A program made the translations under genes and the position numbers. Shown in pieces: positions 30,994 through 40,248 of a stretch of 64,000 nucleotides of DNA. The notes beneath the pieces were generated by a model. The model searched no databases and was not told the origin of the DNA. It worked only from the letters and a program-made list of their open reading frames with translations. The number at the start of each line of letters is the position of its first letter. Within the stretch, counting starts at the first letter, position 1. This DNA comes from Bradyrhizobium macuxiense (lineage in GTDB: Bacteria > Pseudomonadota > Alphaproteobacteria > Rhizobiales > Xanthobacteraceae): contig NZ_VITY01000004.1 in NCBI RefSeq assembly GCF_007993935.1, forward strand, positions 310,001 through 374,000, written 5' to 3'.

Positions 30994-32532
30994 TCAGGCG
31001 GGACGTCTTTGCCTGATGGCGTTAACCGCATCGCGCCAGCCGGTGACGCCGAAAGCTTGCAAAAACAGTCCGTAAGCGGCGCTGCCGGCCGCGATCAGCA
31101 CGAGCAGGGAGGCCGCCTGCACGAAACCGTGGCGGCCGGAGGCCGGCAGCGCGCCCTCTGCGAGCCATAGCAGGACGCCCATCGCGAGTGCTGCGCCCAG
31201 GATGCGCGGCAGCCGGCGGCGCGCCTCGGCATCGATCGAGAAACCGAAGGTCGCAGCGCCCTTGCGGATCAGCGCCAGCGCATTGCTCCAGGCGCCGAGC
31301 GCAATGCCTGCGGCAATCCCGCTGGCGCCGAAGACATGGCCGAGCAGGAAGGCCGCCGCGATCGCGACCACGACGGCCTTCAGCGTCGCAAACAGCGGCG
31401 TCAGCGTGTCCTCGCGGGCAAAGAATGCCGGCGACAGTGCCTTCACCAAGACATGCGCCGGCAGCGCCAGCGTCAGCCAGATCAGGGCCTGTGCGGTTGC
31501 CGCGCTATCCTCCGCGGTGAATGCGCCATGCTCGAACAGCATCCGCACGATCGGTCCGCTCAGCACCATCAGGCCGAGCGTCGCCGGCAGCGCCAGCCCG
31601 GCCGCGAGCTCGAGGGCGCGTGATTCCGCATGTGCGATGGCCGCATGCTCGCCGCTGCGCACCGCGCGCGTCATCTCCGGGATCAGCACCGTGCCCATCG
31701 CGACGCCGACGATGCCGAGCGGCAATTCGAGCAATCGGTTGGCGAAATAGAGCCACGACACCGCCGACGGCGAGGTCGACGCGATCACCGCGCCGGCCAC
31801 CATGAGCCATTGCGGCGCGCTGCTCGCGACCATGCCGGGGACCGCGCGGCCGAGAAAGCCGCGCATTTCCGGATCGAAGGAGGCGCGGAGCGGCGAAGCG
31901 AGCTTTGCCCCGCGCAGCGCCAGCATCGACAGTTGCAGGAAGCCGGCGACGCCGATCGTCGCCGCCATCACCAGCGCGGCCTGCACCGGCTCCTGCTGCC
32001 GCACCAGCAGCACGGCCATCACTGATATCAGTGCGATGTTGAACAGCAGCGGCGAGAACGCGGTCAGCGCGAAGCGTCCCTGCGCGTTGAGCAGCGCCAT
32101 CATCACGGTGACGGGACCGGCGAAGGCGAGATAGGGCAGCATCAGCCTTGCGTTGTCGACCGCGAATTGAAGGGTGTCGCGGCCGACGAAACCGGGCGCG
32201 ATCGCGGCGATCACCAGCGGCATCAGCGCGCCGATCACGAGCGCGGCTGCGATGACCGCGGCGCTGACGGTGCCGAGCACGCGGCCGGCAAACGCGGTCG
32301 CTGCCGCCGCGCCATCAGCATCGCGCATCTTCAGCCATGCCGGCACCAAAGCGGCATTCAGCCCGCCCTCAGCCAGCAGCCGTCGCACGACATTCACAAG
32401 CTGGAATGCCGCCAGGAACGCATCCGCCACCGGCCCCGCGCCAAGCAGTGCCGCGATCACGGAATCGCGCGCGAAACCGAGCAGTCGCGAGGCCAGCGTT
32501 CCCGAGGAGACCGTGAGGAAGGAGCGGAACAT
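30994..32532 (-). CDS. murJ: Lipid II flippase MurJ
   Basis: Integral inner-membrane MOP-family flippase that moves lipid-linked peptidoglycan precursor to the periplasm. 512 residues with about 14 predicted membrane helices. The N-terminus (residues 1-60) has the MurJ pattern SRLLGFARDSVIAALLG followed by DAFLAAFQL and RRLLAEGGLNAALVP. ATG at 32532. The region upstream to the divergent kinase gene holds a palindromic repeat. Confidence 0.95.
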   Translation of the reverse strand: MFRSFLTVSSGTLASRLLGFARDSVIAALLGAGPVADAFLAAFQLVNVVRRLLAEGGLNAALVPAWLKMRDADGAAAATAFAGRVLGTVSAAVIAAALVIGALMPLVIAAIAPGFVGRDTLQFAVDNARLMLPYLAFAGPVTVMMALLNAQGRFALTAFSPLLFNIALISVMAVLLVRQQEPVQAALVMAATIGVAGFLQLSMLALRGAKLASPLRASFDPEMRGFLGRAVPGMVASSAPQWLMVAGAVIASTSPSAVSWLYFANRLLELPLGIVGVAMGTVLIPEMTRAVRSGEHAAIAHAESRALELAAGLALPATLGLMVLSGPIVRMLFEHGAFTAEDSAATAQALIWLTLALPAHVLVKALSPAFFAREDTLTPLFATLKAVVVAIAAAFLLGHVFGASGIAAGIALGAWSNALALIRKGAATFGFSIDAEARRRLPRILGAALAMGVLLWLAEGALPASGRHGFVQAASLLVLIAAGSAAYGLFLQAFGVTGWRDAVNAIRQRRPA

Positions 32533-32584
32533 GGTGTCTCTATAGCAGCAGTGCGCCGCGCTGCCAGTGGCACCCCACCAAACC

Positions 32585-32690
32585 CGTCACCCTGAGGAGC
32601 GCGCCCTTGCGCGCGTCTCGAAGGGTCGACGGCCACCAGCCGGGCCGTGCATCCTTCGAGACGCGGCTGACGCCGCTCCTCAGGATGACG
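32585..32690. repeat. Palindromic repeat, family D copy 1
   Basis: Begins CGTCACCCTGAGGAGCG and ends CGCTCCTCAGGATGACG, with inner CTCGAAGG/CCTTCGAG arms. It sits between divergent murJ and the kinase gene. Copy 2 is at 51884-51988 with the same inner GGCCACC-GGCCGGGCCGT core. Confidence 0.85.
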
Positions 32691-32774
32691 GAACATAGGG
32701 CGCGGCTTGCTGCCCCAAGGCGTAACGTGATAGGTCGCGGCTCTTGTTGGGTGGCGTTAACACAGGGCAGGTCT

Positions 32775-33776
32775 ATGGCTGACGCAAAATATGACGTTCT
32801 CGGGATTGGCAACGCGATCTTCGACGTGCTGGTGCAAACCGATGAGGGATTCCTCGCCCGTCACGGCATGACCAAGGGCTCGATGCAGCTGATCGACGAG
32901 GCGCGCGCCGCCGCGATCTACAGCGACATGGGCGTGGCGACCGAGATGTCGGGCGGTTCGGCTGCGAACACCATCGTCGGCGTCGGCAATCTCGGCGCCC
33001 GCGCCGCCTATGTCGGCAAGGTCAAGGACGACCAGATCGGCAAGCTCTACGTCCACGACATCCGCGCCGCCGGCGTCACCTTCGATACCGCGCCGGCCAA
33101 GGCCGGCCCGGCCACCGGCTGCTCCTACATCCTGGTGACGCCGGACGGCGAGCGCACCATGAACACCTATCTCGGCGCCGCGCAGGACCTGACGCCCGAC
33201 GATATCGATCCGGCCCAGATCGCAGCCGCCAGCATCATCTATCTCGAGGGCTATCTCTGGGATCCGAAGAACGCCAAGGACGCCTTCGTGAAGGCGGCTG
33301 ATATCGCCCATGGCGCCGGCCGCCAGGTCGCGCTGACGCTGTCGGATTCGTTCTGCGTCGATCGCTATCGCGACGAATTCCTCGATCTGATGCGCAAGGG
33401 GATCGTCGACCTCGTGTTCTCCAACGAGTCCGAGCTGCACTCGCTGTACCAGACCTCCGACTTCGACACCGCGCTGAAGCAGTTCGGCAAGGACACCAGG
33501 CTCGGCGTCGTCACCCGCAGCGAAAAGGGCTGCGTCGTGATCTCCGGGAATGACGTTACTTCGGCGCCGGCCTCTCCGATCGACAAGCTCGTCGACACCA
33601 CAGGCGCCGGCGATCTGTTCGCCGCCGGCTTCCTGGTCGGCCTCGTGCGCAATGTCGGCCATGAGAACGCCGGCCGCCTCGGCGCGCTCGCCGCCGCCGA
33701 GGTGATCCAGCACATCGGTGCCCGGCCGCTGGTGTCGCTGAAGGATCTGGCCAAGCAGAAGGGGCTGCTGGTTTAG
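32775..33776 (+). CDS. PfkB-family carbohydrate kinase (adenosine kinase-like)
   Basis: 333-residue ribokinase-fold kinase. The N-terminal glycine pair is in MSGGSAANTIVGVG and the C-terminal PfkB signature DTTGAGDLFAAGFLVG carries the catalytic Asp and anion-hole glycines. Full-length similarity of this type in Rhizobiales is usually annotated as adenosine kinase (adenosine + ATP to AMP); specificity remains inference. The ATG at 32775 (MADAKYDVLG) is used; the frame is open upstream through a repeat and should not be extended. Confidence 0.88.
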   Translation: MADAKYDVLGIGNAIFDVLVQTDEGFLARHGMTKGSMQLIDEARAAAIYSDMGVATEMSGGSAANTIVGVGNLGARAAYVGKVKDDQIGKLYVHDIRAAGVTFDTAPAKAGPATGCSYILVTPDGERTMNTYLGAAQDLTPDDIDPAQIAAASIIYLEGYLWDPKNAKDAFVKAADIAHGAGRQVALTLSDSFCVDRYRDEFLDLMRKGIVDLVFSNESELHSLYQTSDFDTALKQFGKDTRLGVVTRSEKGCVVISGNDVTSAPASPIDKLVDTTGAGDLFAAGFLVGLVRNVGHENAGRLGALAAAEVIQHIGARPLVSLKDLAKQKGLLV

Positions 33777-33794
33777 GGCAGTATCGTCCAACTC

Positions 33795-33823
33795 GTCATG
33801 GCCGGGCTTGACCCGGCCATGAC
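33795..33823. repeat. 12-bp-stem palindrome, family E copy 1
   Basis: GTCATGGCCGGG / CCCGGCCATGAC with loop CTTGA. It separates the convergent kinase gene and the DUF1629 gene and can act as a hairpin for either transcript, although no U-tract follows. A related copy in the opposite sense lies at 34619-34644 on the other side of the DUF1629 gene. Confidence 0.75.
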
Positions 33824-33851
33824 CACAAGATGGTCCCAACCCAAAACCAGT

Positions 33852-34508
33852 TCAAAGCTCTAAGGCGTCTCTAAACTTGATGCCCTTTAGACTAGCCGCT
33901 TTGCAGGCATCTTTGAGAACATCGTCGCAGATGATCGTTGGCACCCTGTAGGCCATGCGGAACACGCGAGCGGCACCAATTGCGTCTTCTTTGAAAACAA
34001 GGCGGGCCCCGCCTGCAATCTCGTAGAATTTATCGCCGATGTACCGGTAGTCGGCTTCGCCGCGTCTGCAGATTTTCAGACGGGATTCCGCTTCATCGAG
34101 GGCATCGAGTATCCGCACAACGTCACAGAGCCAATAGGCCGGGCCTTGATACTCGCCCTCCGGTAACGACACGTCGCATGGGAAGAAGTCGAAGCCGCTG
34201 TGATCGACGGCTTGAAAAACAGCCTTCGTTTGATCTGAAACCAGCCAATAGTCGTTAAACATTTCAAGATCGCGAGGAAGGCGTCCGGCTTTGCGATCAA
34301 GTAGAAAGTGCGGACGTACCGGATAGGTCGGAAAACCGCGTCGGCCAGCCGGAGCCAACAGCACCTTTTGACCTGGTACCAGCGTCTCGCGGTTTTGCAG
34401 CAAATAGCCCGGCAGCCCACCTCTTTGGTAATCGAAGGACATTTCGTAAAACCGACGCTTAAGTTGTCGGCCTCGGCGACCAGCCTGCCTCGGTTCGTTG
34501 CCGTTCAT
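33852..34508 (-). CDS. DUF1629/Imm11-family protein (possible orphan immunity protein)
   Basis: 218 residues from the ATG at 34508, which has GGAAG eight bases upstream; the frame is open to 34631 with another ATG at 34523. The protein resembles the DUF1629/Imm11 family: RRFYEMSFDY near the start, a central AYWLCDVVRILDALD, and the terminal half with VFRMAYRVPTIICDD and LKGIKFRD. Members are thought to neutralise polymorphic toxins, but no toxin, RHS, VgrG or contact-dependent gene adjoins it. Base composition is unusual: a hand count over 33901-33960 and 34201-34320 gives 91 G+C in 180 bases, against about 75% in a sampled line of pnp. Likely acquired by transfer; function not demonstrated. 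Confidence 0.7.
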   Translation of the reverse strand: MNGNEPRQAGRRGRQLKRRFYEMSFDYQRGGLPGYLLQNRETLVPGQKVLLAPAGRRGFPTYPVRPHFLLDRKAGRLPRDLEMFNDYWLVSDQTKAVFQAVDHSGFDFFPCDVSLPEGEYQGPAYWLCDVVRILDALDEAESRLKICRRGEADYRYIGDKFYEIAGGARLVFKEDAIGAARVFRMAYRVPTIICDDVLKDACKAASLKGIKFRDALEL

Positions 34509-34618
34509 TATCTTGGCTTCCATTGAGGATCGTCGTTTTCCCGAGATGCCGCGGATGAAGTGCTCGCGTCGGGCAAATGCCGTGCACCTCCGCCTGCATA
34601 TGAATCGATAGGGCGTGG

Positions 34619-34644
34619 ATGCCCAGGTCAAGCCCGGGCATGAC
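34619..34644. repeat. Palindrome, family E copy 2
   Basis: ATGCCCAGGTCAAGCCCGGGCATGAC, an imperfect copy of the element at 33795-33823 in inverted orientation (its reverse complement reads GTCATGCCCGGGCTTGACC). It lies between the DUF1629 gene start and the stop of the acyl-CoA synthetase gene. Confidence 0.65.
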
Positions 34645-34667
34645 GACGTTGAGAAAGCGGGCGCCGC

Positions 34668-36368
34668 TCACGCCGTCTTCGCCGCCTTCAATCCGAGCCG
34701 CTTCTCCACGGCGTCGCGCATCACGAATTTCTGGATCTTGCCGGTCACCGTCATCGGGAATTCCTCGACGAACTCGACATAGCGCGGGATCTTGTTATGG
34801 GCGATCTGGCCCTGGCAGAAGGCGCGGACCTCGTCTGATGTCAGCGACTCGCCCTGTCTGACCCTGACCCAGGCGCACAGCTCCTCGCCGTAGCGGCTGT
34901 CTGCGACGCCGAAGATCTGGACGTCCTGGATCTTCGGATGGCGGTAGAGGAATTCCTCGATCTCGCGCGGATAGAGGTTCTCGCCGCCGCGGATCACCAT
35001 GTCCTTGATGCGGCCGACGATGTTGCAATAGCCTTCGTCGTCGATCACGGCGAGATCGCCGGTGTGCATCCAGCCATTGGCGTCGAGCACGTCTGCGGTC
35101 TTTTCCTTCTCGTCCCAATAGCCCAGCATGATGCTGTAGCCGCGGGTGCAGAGCTCGCCGCGTTCGCCGCGCGGCACCACCTTGCCGTCGAGATCGACCA
35201 CCTTGACCTCGACATGCGGATGGATGCGGCCGACGGTGGAGACGCGGCGCTCCAGCGGATCGTCGGTCGCGCTCTGGAAGCTCACCGGGCTGGTTTCGGT
35301 CATGCCGTAGGCGATGGTCACCTCGCGCATGTTCATCTCGGTGTTGACGCGCTTCATCACCTCGATCGGGCAGGGCGCGCCGGCCATGATGCCGGTGCGC
35401 AGCGAGGAGAGATCGAAGCGCGAAAATTCCGGATGATCGAGCTCGGCGATGAACATGGTCGGCACGCCGTAGAGCGTGGTGCATTTCTCCTGCGCGATCG
35501 TCGTCAGCGTCGCCAAGGGATCGAAGCCTTCGCCGGGATAGACCATGGTGGTGCCGAGCGTGACGGAAGCGAGGTTGCCCATCACCATGCCGAAGCAATG
35601 ATAGAGCGGCACTGGAATGCAGATGCGATCCTGCTCGGTCAGGCGCATGGCGCGGCCGGTGAAGTAGCCGTTGTTGAGGATGTTGTGGTGGGTCAGCGTC
35701 ACGCCCTTCGGCGATCCGGTGGTGCCGCTGGTGAACTGGATGTTGACGGGGTCGTCGAATTGCAGGCTCGCGCCGAGCGCGGCAAGTTGCTCACGATGGC
35801 GTTCGCCGCCCATCTGCGCGACCTGCTCGAACGGAATCGTGCCCCGCGCTGCCGGTCCGCCGATCTGGATCACCGCGCGCAGCTGCGGCAGCCGCGCCGA
35901 TCGCAGTTGACCGGGCTCCGAGCTCACAAGCTCGGGCAGCAGCGTGTTGATCATCTCCATGTAGGCCGAGGTCTTGAACGCAGTCGCGGTCACGATCGCG
36001 GCGCAGCCGACTTTGCCGAGCGCGAATTCGAGCTCGCTGAGACGATAGGCCGGATTGATGGTGACGAGGATTAATCCTGCTTTCGCGGCGGCGAATTGTG
36101 TCAGCGTCCATTCCGGCCGGTTCAGTGACCAGATGCCGATCCGCTCGCCGCGCTGCAGTCCGAGTGCAAGGAACCCCGCTGCCAAGGCCTCGACCCGCTC
36201 GGCGAATTCGTTCCAGGTCCAGCGCACATTGTGGCTGGGCGAGACCAGCGCCTCGCGGTCGCCCCAGCGCGCGCGTGCGCGATCAAGGCTGCGGCCGATG
36301 GTTTCGCCGAGCAGCGGCGTGTCGGAAATGCCGCAGACATAGCTGTCTGCCTTGGGTGTGGGTGCCAA
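34668..36368 (-). CDS. AMP-binding acyl-CoA synthetase
   Basis: 566-residue ANL-superfamily adenylating enzyme that activates a carboxylic acid with ATP and CoA. Core motifs: P-loop-like [18 protein letters not shown] (near residue 214), [10 protein letters not shown], the hinge Asp in [11 protein letters not shown] followed by [16 protein letters not shown], and the terminal catalytic Lys in [10 protein letters not shown]. The layout matches medium/long-chain fatty-acyl-CoA synthases of the FadD/AcsF type; the chain length cannot be predicted. The start is an ATG at 36368 ([10 protein letters not shown]). Upstream gap 36369-36690 is filled with palindromic elements. Confidence 0.9.
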   Translation of the reverse strand: MAPTPKADSYVCGISDTPLLGETIGRSLDRARARWGDREALVSPSHNVRWTWNEFAERVEALAAGFLALGLQRGERIGIWSLNRPEWTLTQFAAAKAGLILVTINPAYRLSELEFALGKVGCAAIVTATAFKTSAYMEMINTLLPELVSSEPGQLRSARLPQLRAVIQIGGPAARGTIPFEQVAQMGGERHREQLAALGASLQFDDPVNIQFTSGTTGSPKGVTLTHHNILNNGYFTGRAMRLTEQDRICIPVPLYHCFGMVMGNLASVTLGTTMVYPGEGFDPLATLTTIAQEKCTTLYGVPTMFIAELDHPEFSRFDLSSLRTGIMAGAPCPIEVMKRVNTEMNMREVTIAYGMTETSPVSFQSATDDPLERRVSTVGRIHPHVEVKVVDLDGKVVPRGERGELCTRGYSIMLGYWDEKEKTADVLDANGWMHTGDLAVIDDEGYCNIVGRIKDMVIRGGENLYPREIEEFLYRHPKIQDVQIFGVADSRYGEELCAWVRVRQGESLTSDEVRAFCQGQIAHNKIPRYVEFVEEFPMTVTGKIQKFVMRDAVEKRLGLKAAKTA

Positions 36369-36464
36369 GCTCGTCCTCCTCGTGGTCGTGTTCGTGTCGC
36401 ACTTTTTTTGCGCGATCTTAGTCGTTTGGCACCGGCAGGACAGGCCCGACCTATGGCGGGTATG

Positions 36465-36491
36465 AAAAATCCCTCCCCGATAGGGGAGGGA
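36465..36491 (-). terminator. Intrinsic terminator downstream of the serine hydrolase gene
   Basis: 9-bp perfect stem TCCCTCCCC / GGGGAGGGA with loop GATA; on the minus strand it is followed by five T (AAAAA at 36465-36469 on the plus strand). It lies about 200 bases past the minus-strand hydrolase stop, with palindromes between. Confidence 0.6.
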
Positions 36492-36524
36492 CTAAAGGCC
36501 GAAATGGAACAGCGATCTCCGCTT

Positions 36525-36669
36525 CACCTCGCCCCGCGTGCGGGGAGAGGTCGGATCGCATCGAAGATGCGATCCGGGTGAGGGGGAGTCTCCGCGAGTC
36601 CGATTGCAACCGTTTGCGCGGAAGCAGCCCCTCACCCCAACCCTCTCCCCGTAAGAACGGGGCGAGGGA
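36525..36669. repeat. Composite of palindromic repeats
   Basis: CACCTCGCCCCGCGTGCGGGGAGAGG is followed by a perfect stem CGGATCGCATC/GATGCGATCCG (loop GAA) and GGGTGAGGGG; the last block is repeated inverted as CCCCTCACCCCAACCCTCTCCCC at 36629-36651 and continues to 36669. The mosaic occupies most of the 322-base gap. No ORF is credible in it. Confidence 0.7.
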
Positions 36670-36690
36670 GCGCAGTCCCTTCGTGGCCGC

Positions 36691-37884
36691 TTACGCCGCC
36701 CTCTGCCCGCTGCCGGCATCGAGCCCGGCATAGATGCCCTTCTCGAAGCCTGCGAAGGCCTCGAGGCTGTGTTTGTCGGCGAACGGCAGCAGCTGGGTCA
36801 GGATCACGCCGCAGACGTCGCGCGACGGATCGATCCAGTAATAGGTGTTGGCAAGGCCCGCCCAGGCGAGGCTGCCGGGGCTGCGGCCTTCCGGCGTCTT
36901 GGCGGTGTTGATGAGGAAGCTCAGCCCCCACTTCTTGATCATATCGGGATAGAGATCGACATCGTTGGTGTACGGCGGCGCCGCGGTCGTCATCTTGCCG
37001 ACGGTGAGATCGCCCATCTGGTTCTGGCCCATGGCGGCGACGGTCTCGGCCTTCAGCAGCTGGTTGCCGTTGCCCTTGCCCTTGTTGAGGATCATCTGGC
37101 AGAACTTGATGTAGTCGGCCGCGGTCGAGTAAAGGCCGCCGCCACCCATGTGGAATTCAGGGTTCTGCTCGAGTTCGAACGGCATCGCGGCGAGCGTGCC
37201 GTCCTCGCCGCGGGCATGCATGCCGACCAGCCGCTTGCGCATGTCGTCCGAGATCTTGAAGCCGGTGTCGCTCATGCCGAGCGGCGCGAACACGTTGTCC
37301 CGCAGATACGCATCGAGCTTCTTGCCCGATGCTGCTTCCACGGCCTTGCCGACGAAGTCGATATTGATGCCGTATTCCCAGCGTGTGCCCGGCTCGTTCG
37401 CGAGCGGGGTCTTCAGCGCTGCATTCAGGCAGGAGATGATCCCGGGCGTGCCGGTCTTCTCCATATATTTCCCCATGTCGGCGTTCCACAGGTCGTAGCA
37501 GAAGCCGGCGGTGTGGGTCATGAGCTTGCGCAGCGTGATCGGGGTCTTGGCCGGGCGCAACCTCGGCTCGCCCTTTGCGTCGAACCCTTCGAGCACCTGC
37601 GGCGCGGCGAGGTCGGGCAACAGCTTGCCGATCGGCTCATCGAGCGAAAGCTTGCCCTGCTCGACGAGCTGCATTGCGCCCGCTGATGTCACCGCCTTGG
37701 TCATCGAGGCGATCCAGAACACGCTGTCCGCGGTCATGGGTTCGCTCTTGGACAGGTCGCGCTTGCCGAACGCGCCTTGGTAGATCACGTCCTTGCCGGT
37801 GGCCGCGACGGCGACCACGCCGGGAATCTCCTTTGCCTCGCTCTTCTGACGCAAAACCTGATCGATCTGAGCCTTGCTCTGCAT
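36691..37884 (-). CDS. Serine hydrolase (class C beta-lactamase/EstB-like)
   Basis: 397-residue beta-lactamase-fold serine hydrolase. The nucleophile motif S-x-x-K is SMTK with Ser60 and Lys63; the Tyr motif is WEYGIN with Tyr171; MTHTAG and GGGGLYSTAADYIKF are typical of the esterase EstB/class C-related group. No signal peptide or lipobox is present, so a cytosolic esterase is more likely than an antibiotic-resistance or cell-wall enzyme. It is transcribed toward the acyl-CoA synthetase but separated by a terminator. The ATG at 37884 has AGG in the region upstream. Confidence 0.88.
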   Translation of the reverse strand: MQSKAQIDQVLRQKSEAKEIPGVVAVAATGKDVIYQGAFGKRDLSKSEPMTADSVFWIASMTKAVTSAGAMQLVEQGKLSLDEPIGKLLPDLAAPQVLEGFDAKGEPRLRPAKTPITLRKLMTHTAGFCYDLWNADMGKYMEKTGTPGIISCLNAALKTPLANEPGTRWEYGINIDFVGKAVEAASGKKLDAYLRDNVFAPLGMSDTGFKISDDMRKRLVGMHARGEDGTLAAMPFELEQNPEFHMGGGGLYSTAADYIKFCQMILNKGKGNGNQLLKAETVAAMGQNQMGDLTVGKMTTAAPPYTNDVDLYPDMIKKWGLSFLINTAKTPEGRSPGSLAWAGLANTYYWIDPSRDVCGVILTQLLPFADKHSLEAFAGFEKGIYAGLDAGSGQRAA

Positions 37885-38231
37885 TGGGCCTTCCTCCGGT
37901 GGGTTTATTGTTTTGAAGTGGGTGGATCATCCTCCGGCTTGTCGGGTCCCGCAAGGCGGGCGCGCGATGCGATGGTGTCGCGATGTCGTGAAGGCAGGCG
38001 GCTCAGGAACGAGCTGGCTCAGAGGGTGTTCACCACGCGCGCAGATTTTGCGGTGGACTCCGCACCGGTCCCGGTGACCCCGCAAGGCGGCCACGGTAAC
38101 GTGATCGGCAGATTGATTTTCGTACCTGTTTTTTTGCATTAACGCATTCAGATCACTGCACAAACGGTGCGGCGGATTGGGCCCGATTTGACGAAAAAGA
38201 TCGTCATTTTGCGCCTTGCGGGGACGCAGCA
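37885..38231. other. Intergenic region without recognised gene
   Basis: 347 bases between two divergent genes. The right half is AT-richer (38110-38160, with a run of eight T), which suggests promoter DNA for the small gene at 38232, but the best hexamers (TTGATT at 38113 and GCATTA at 38136) are poor. No RNA gene or credible ORF was seen. Confidence 0.5.
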
Positions 38232-38555
38232 ATGATTTCGACGTGGAGTGAATGGAAGCGCTATCCGCGGCCGGGCCGCGGCGAGAATATCGAAGCGCCG
38301 GTCAGCCCAGGTCTGTACGAAGTCCGCTACGCGGGTACCGGCGCACTGCACTCGTTCGAGGCCGTCGACAATGTCGCGCAGGCGCTGGCACTGCTGCAGA
38401 CCGGCACCAGGTCCTGGTTCGGCCGCCGCGATGCGCGGGCGCAGGCCGACCTCGAATACCGGACTTGCGCGACCTCGACCAAGGCGGATGCCAAGGCCGC
38501 GGCCGAGCGCATGATCGGCCGCCGCGAAACCTACATGTCGGGCGGCGCGGTCTAA
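38232..38555 (+). CDS. Hypothetical protein, 107 residues
   Basis: Small soluble protein of unknown function. It has an N-terminal Trp/Arg/Pro-rich stretch (TWSEWKRYPRPGRG), a central GLYEVRYAGTG that looks like a short beta hairpin, and an alanine-rich C-terminal helix ending in RRETYMSGGAV. No membrane segment, signal peptide or known motif. The ATG at 38232 has GGGGA eight bases upstream and third-position G/C is high, so it is probably a real gene. It stands alone between two gaps; I do not recognise a family. Confidence 0.65.
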   Translation: MISTWSEWKRYPRPGRGENIEAPVSPGLYEVRYAGTGALHSFEAVDNVAQALALLQTGTRSWFGRRDARAQADLEYRTCATSTKADAKAAAERMIGRRETYMSGGAV

Positions 38556-38692
38556 GCGCCGGCGCATGAGGAAGTTCGCGTGCCAGCCCTCAATATTGCT
38601 TGAAGCAGGGTCGCGCCTGGCGCCGGTGCATCGCAGCGGCTTTCCTCTTATATAGGCGGCGAATACCCCCAAGAAATTCCAGGAGTAACGCC

Positions 38693-40189
38693 ATGACCCC
38701 GCCCGTTGCCGCACGCGCCACGCAATCCGCAGCATCCTCCCTGCACAGCCGCCTGAAGGATCCGTCGCTGCTGCGCGACCGCTGCTACATCGACGGCGCC
38801 TGGGTCGGGACCCCCGAATTTGCCGTCAACAATCCGGCGACCGGCAACGAGCTGATCAAGATCCCGCAGCTCAGCGCCGACGATGCCACCAAGGCGGTCG
38901 AGGCCGCCCAGCGTGCGTTTCCGGCCTGGGCCAAGCTCACCGCGAAACAGCGTTCCAACATCCTGCGCAAATGGTTCGACCTGATCATCGCCAATCGCGA
39001 GGACCTCGCGCTGATCCTGACCTCCGAGCAGGGCAAGCCGCTGGCGGAAGCGCTCGGCGAGGTCGATATCGGCGCTGCCTATGTCGAATTCTTCGCGGAG
39101 GAGGCCCGCCGCGTCTATGGCGAGACCATTCCGACCCAGCGTCCGGATGCGCGCCTGCTCGCGATCCGGCAGCCGATCGGCGTCTGCGGCGCCATCACGC
39201 CGTGGAACTTCCCGAACTCGATGATCACGCGCAAGGTGTCGCCGGCGCTGGCGGCCGGCTGCACGGTGGTGCTGAAGCCCGCCAACGAGACGCCGCTGTC
39301 GGCGCTCGCGCTCGCAGCGCTCGCCGAGAAGGCCGGCGTGCCGAAGGGCGTGTTCAACATCATCACCGGTGATGCGCCGCCGATCGGCAAGGTGCTGTGC
39401 GAGCATCCGGCGGTGCGCTTCGTCGGCTTCACCGGCTCGACCGAGGTCGGCAAGATCCTGTACCGGCAGGCTGCGGTCGGCGTGAAGAAGCTCGGCCTCG
39501 AGCTCGGCGGCAACGCGCCGTTCGTGGTGTTCGACGATGCCGACATCGATGCTGCGGTCGAAGGCGCCATGGTCTCGAAGTATCGCAACATGGGGCAGAC
39601 CTGCGTCTGCGCCAACCGTCTCTACGCCCAGGACAAGATCTACGACCAGTTCGTGCAGAAGCTGTCGAAGAAGGTCGCCGAGATGAAGATCGGCGACGGC
39701 ACGGACGCCGGCGTGACGCAGGGACCGCTGATCAACATGGAAGCGATCGAGAAGGTCGAGCGGCACATTGCCGATGCCGTGAAGGGCGGCGCCAAGATCG
39801 TGACCGGCGGCAAGCGCTCCGCGCTCGGCCGCAGCTTCTTCGAGCCGACCGTGCTGTCGGATGTGCGGCCGGACGCGCTGGTCGCGCACGAAGAGACCTT
39901 CGGCCCGCTCGCGCCTGTCATCCGCTTCAAGGACGAGGCGGATGTCATCGCGATGTGCAACGCCTCGCCGTTCGGCCTCGCTTCCTACTTCTATTCGCGC
40001 GACATCGGCCGCGTCTGGCGCGTCGCCGAGGCGCTGGAGTCGGGCATGGTCGGCGTCAACTCCGGCCTGATCACGACCGAAGTCGCCCCGTTCGGCGGCG
40101 TCAAGGAAAGTGGCCTCGGCCGCGAAGGCTCGCGCCATGGCATGGATGAATATGTCGAGATCAAATACGTGATGATGGCCGGCGTCTGA
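38693..40189 (+). CDS. gabD: NAD(P)-dependent succinate-semialdehyde dehydrogenase
   Basis: 498-residue aldehyde dehydrogenase oxidising succinate semialdehyde to succinate, the last step of GABA breakdown. The ATG at 38693 is preceded by AGGAG seven bases away; the open frame upstream is spurious. Motifs: TPWNFPNSMITRK (cofactor), GFTGSTEVGK, catalytic Glu in LELGGNAPF, catalytic Cys in GQTCVCANR, and the C-terminal PFGGVKESGLGREG. The KYRNMGQTC segment is typical of GabD among the ALDH families. No GABA transaminase or permease adjoins it. An intrinsic terminator follows 24 bases after the stop. Confidence 0.92.
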   Translation: MTPPVAARATQSAASSLHSRLKDPSLLRDRCYIDGAWVGTPEFAVNNPATGNELIKIPQLSADDATKAVEAAQRAFPAWAKLTAKQRSNILRKWFDLIIANREDLALILTSEQGKPLAEALGEVDIGAAYVEFFAEEARRVYGETIPTQRPDARLLAIRQPIGVCGAITPWNFPNSMITRKVSPALAAGCTVVLKPANETPLSALALAALAEKAGVPKGVFNIITGDAPPIGKVLCEHPAVRFVGFTGSTEVGKILYRQAAVGVKKLGLELGGNAPFVVFDDADIDAAVEGAMVSKYRNMGQTCVCANRLYAQDKIYDQFVQKLSKKVAEMKIGDGTDAGVTQGPLINMEAIEKVERHIADAVKGGAKIVTGGKRSALGRSFFEPTVLSDVRPDALVAHEETFGPLAPVIRFKDEADVIAMCNASPFGLASYFYSRDIGRVWRVAEALESGMVGVNSGLITTEVAPFGGVKESGLGREGSRHGMDEYVEIKYVMMAGV

Positions 40190-40212
40190 TCGCCGTCATC
40201 GTCTGTTCGCTC

Positions 40213-40248
40213 AAGCCCGGCTCTGATCAAATCAGCGCCGGGCTTTTG
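40213..40248 (+). terminator. Intrinsic terminator after gabD
   Basis: 9-bp stem AAGCCCGGC / GCCGGGCTT, with a nested CTGAT/ATCAG pairing in the loop, followed by TTTTG. It lies 24 bases after the gabD stop codon. Confidence 0.8.

Noticed and set aside
36691..37884. Calling the first serine hydrolase an antibiotic-resistance beta-lactamase
   Set aside because: No signal peptide, and the sequence fits the esterase-like group; the S-x-x-K motif alone is not evidence of beta-lactam hydrolysis.
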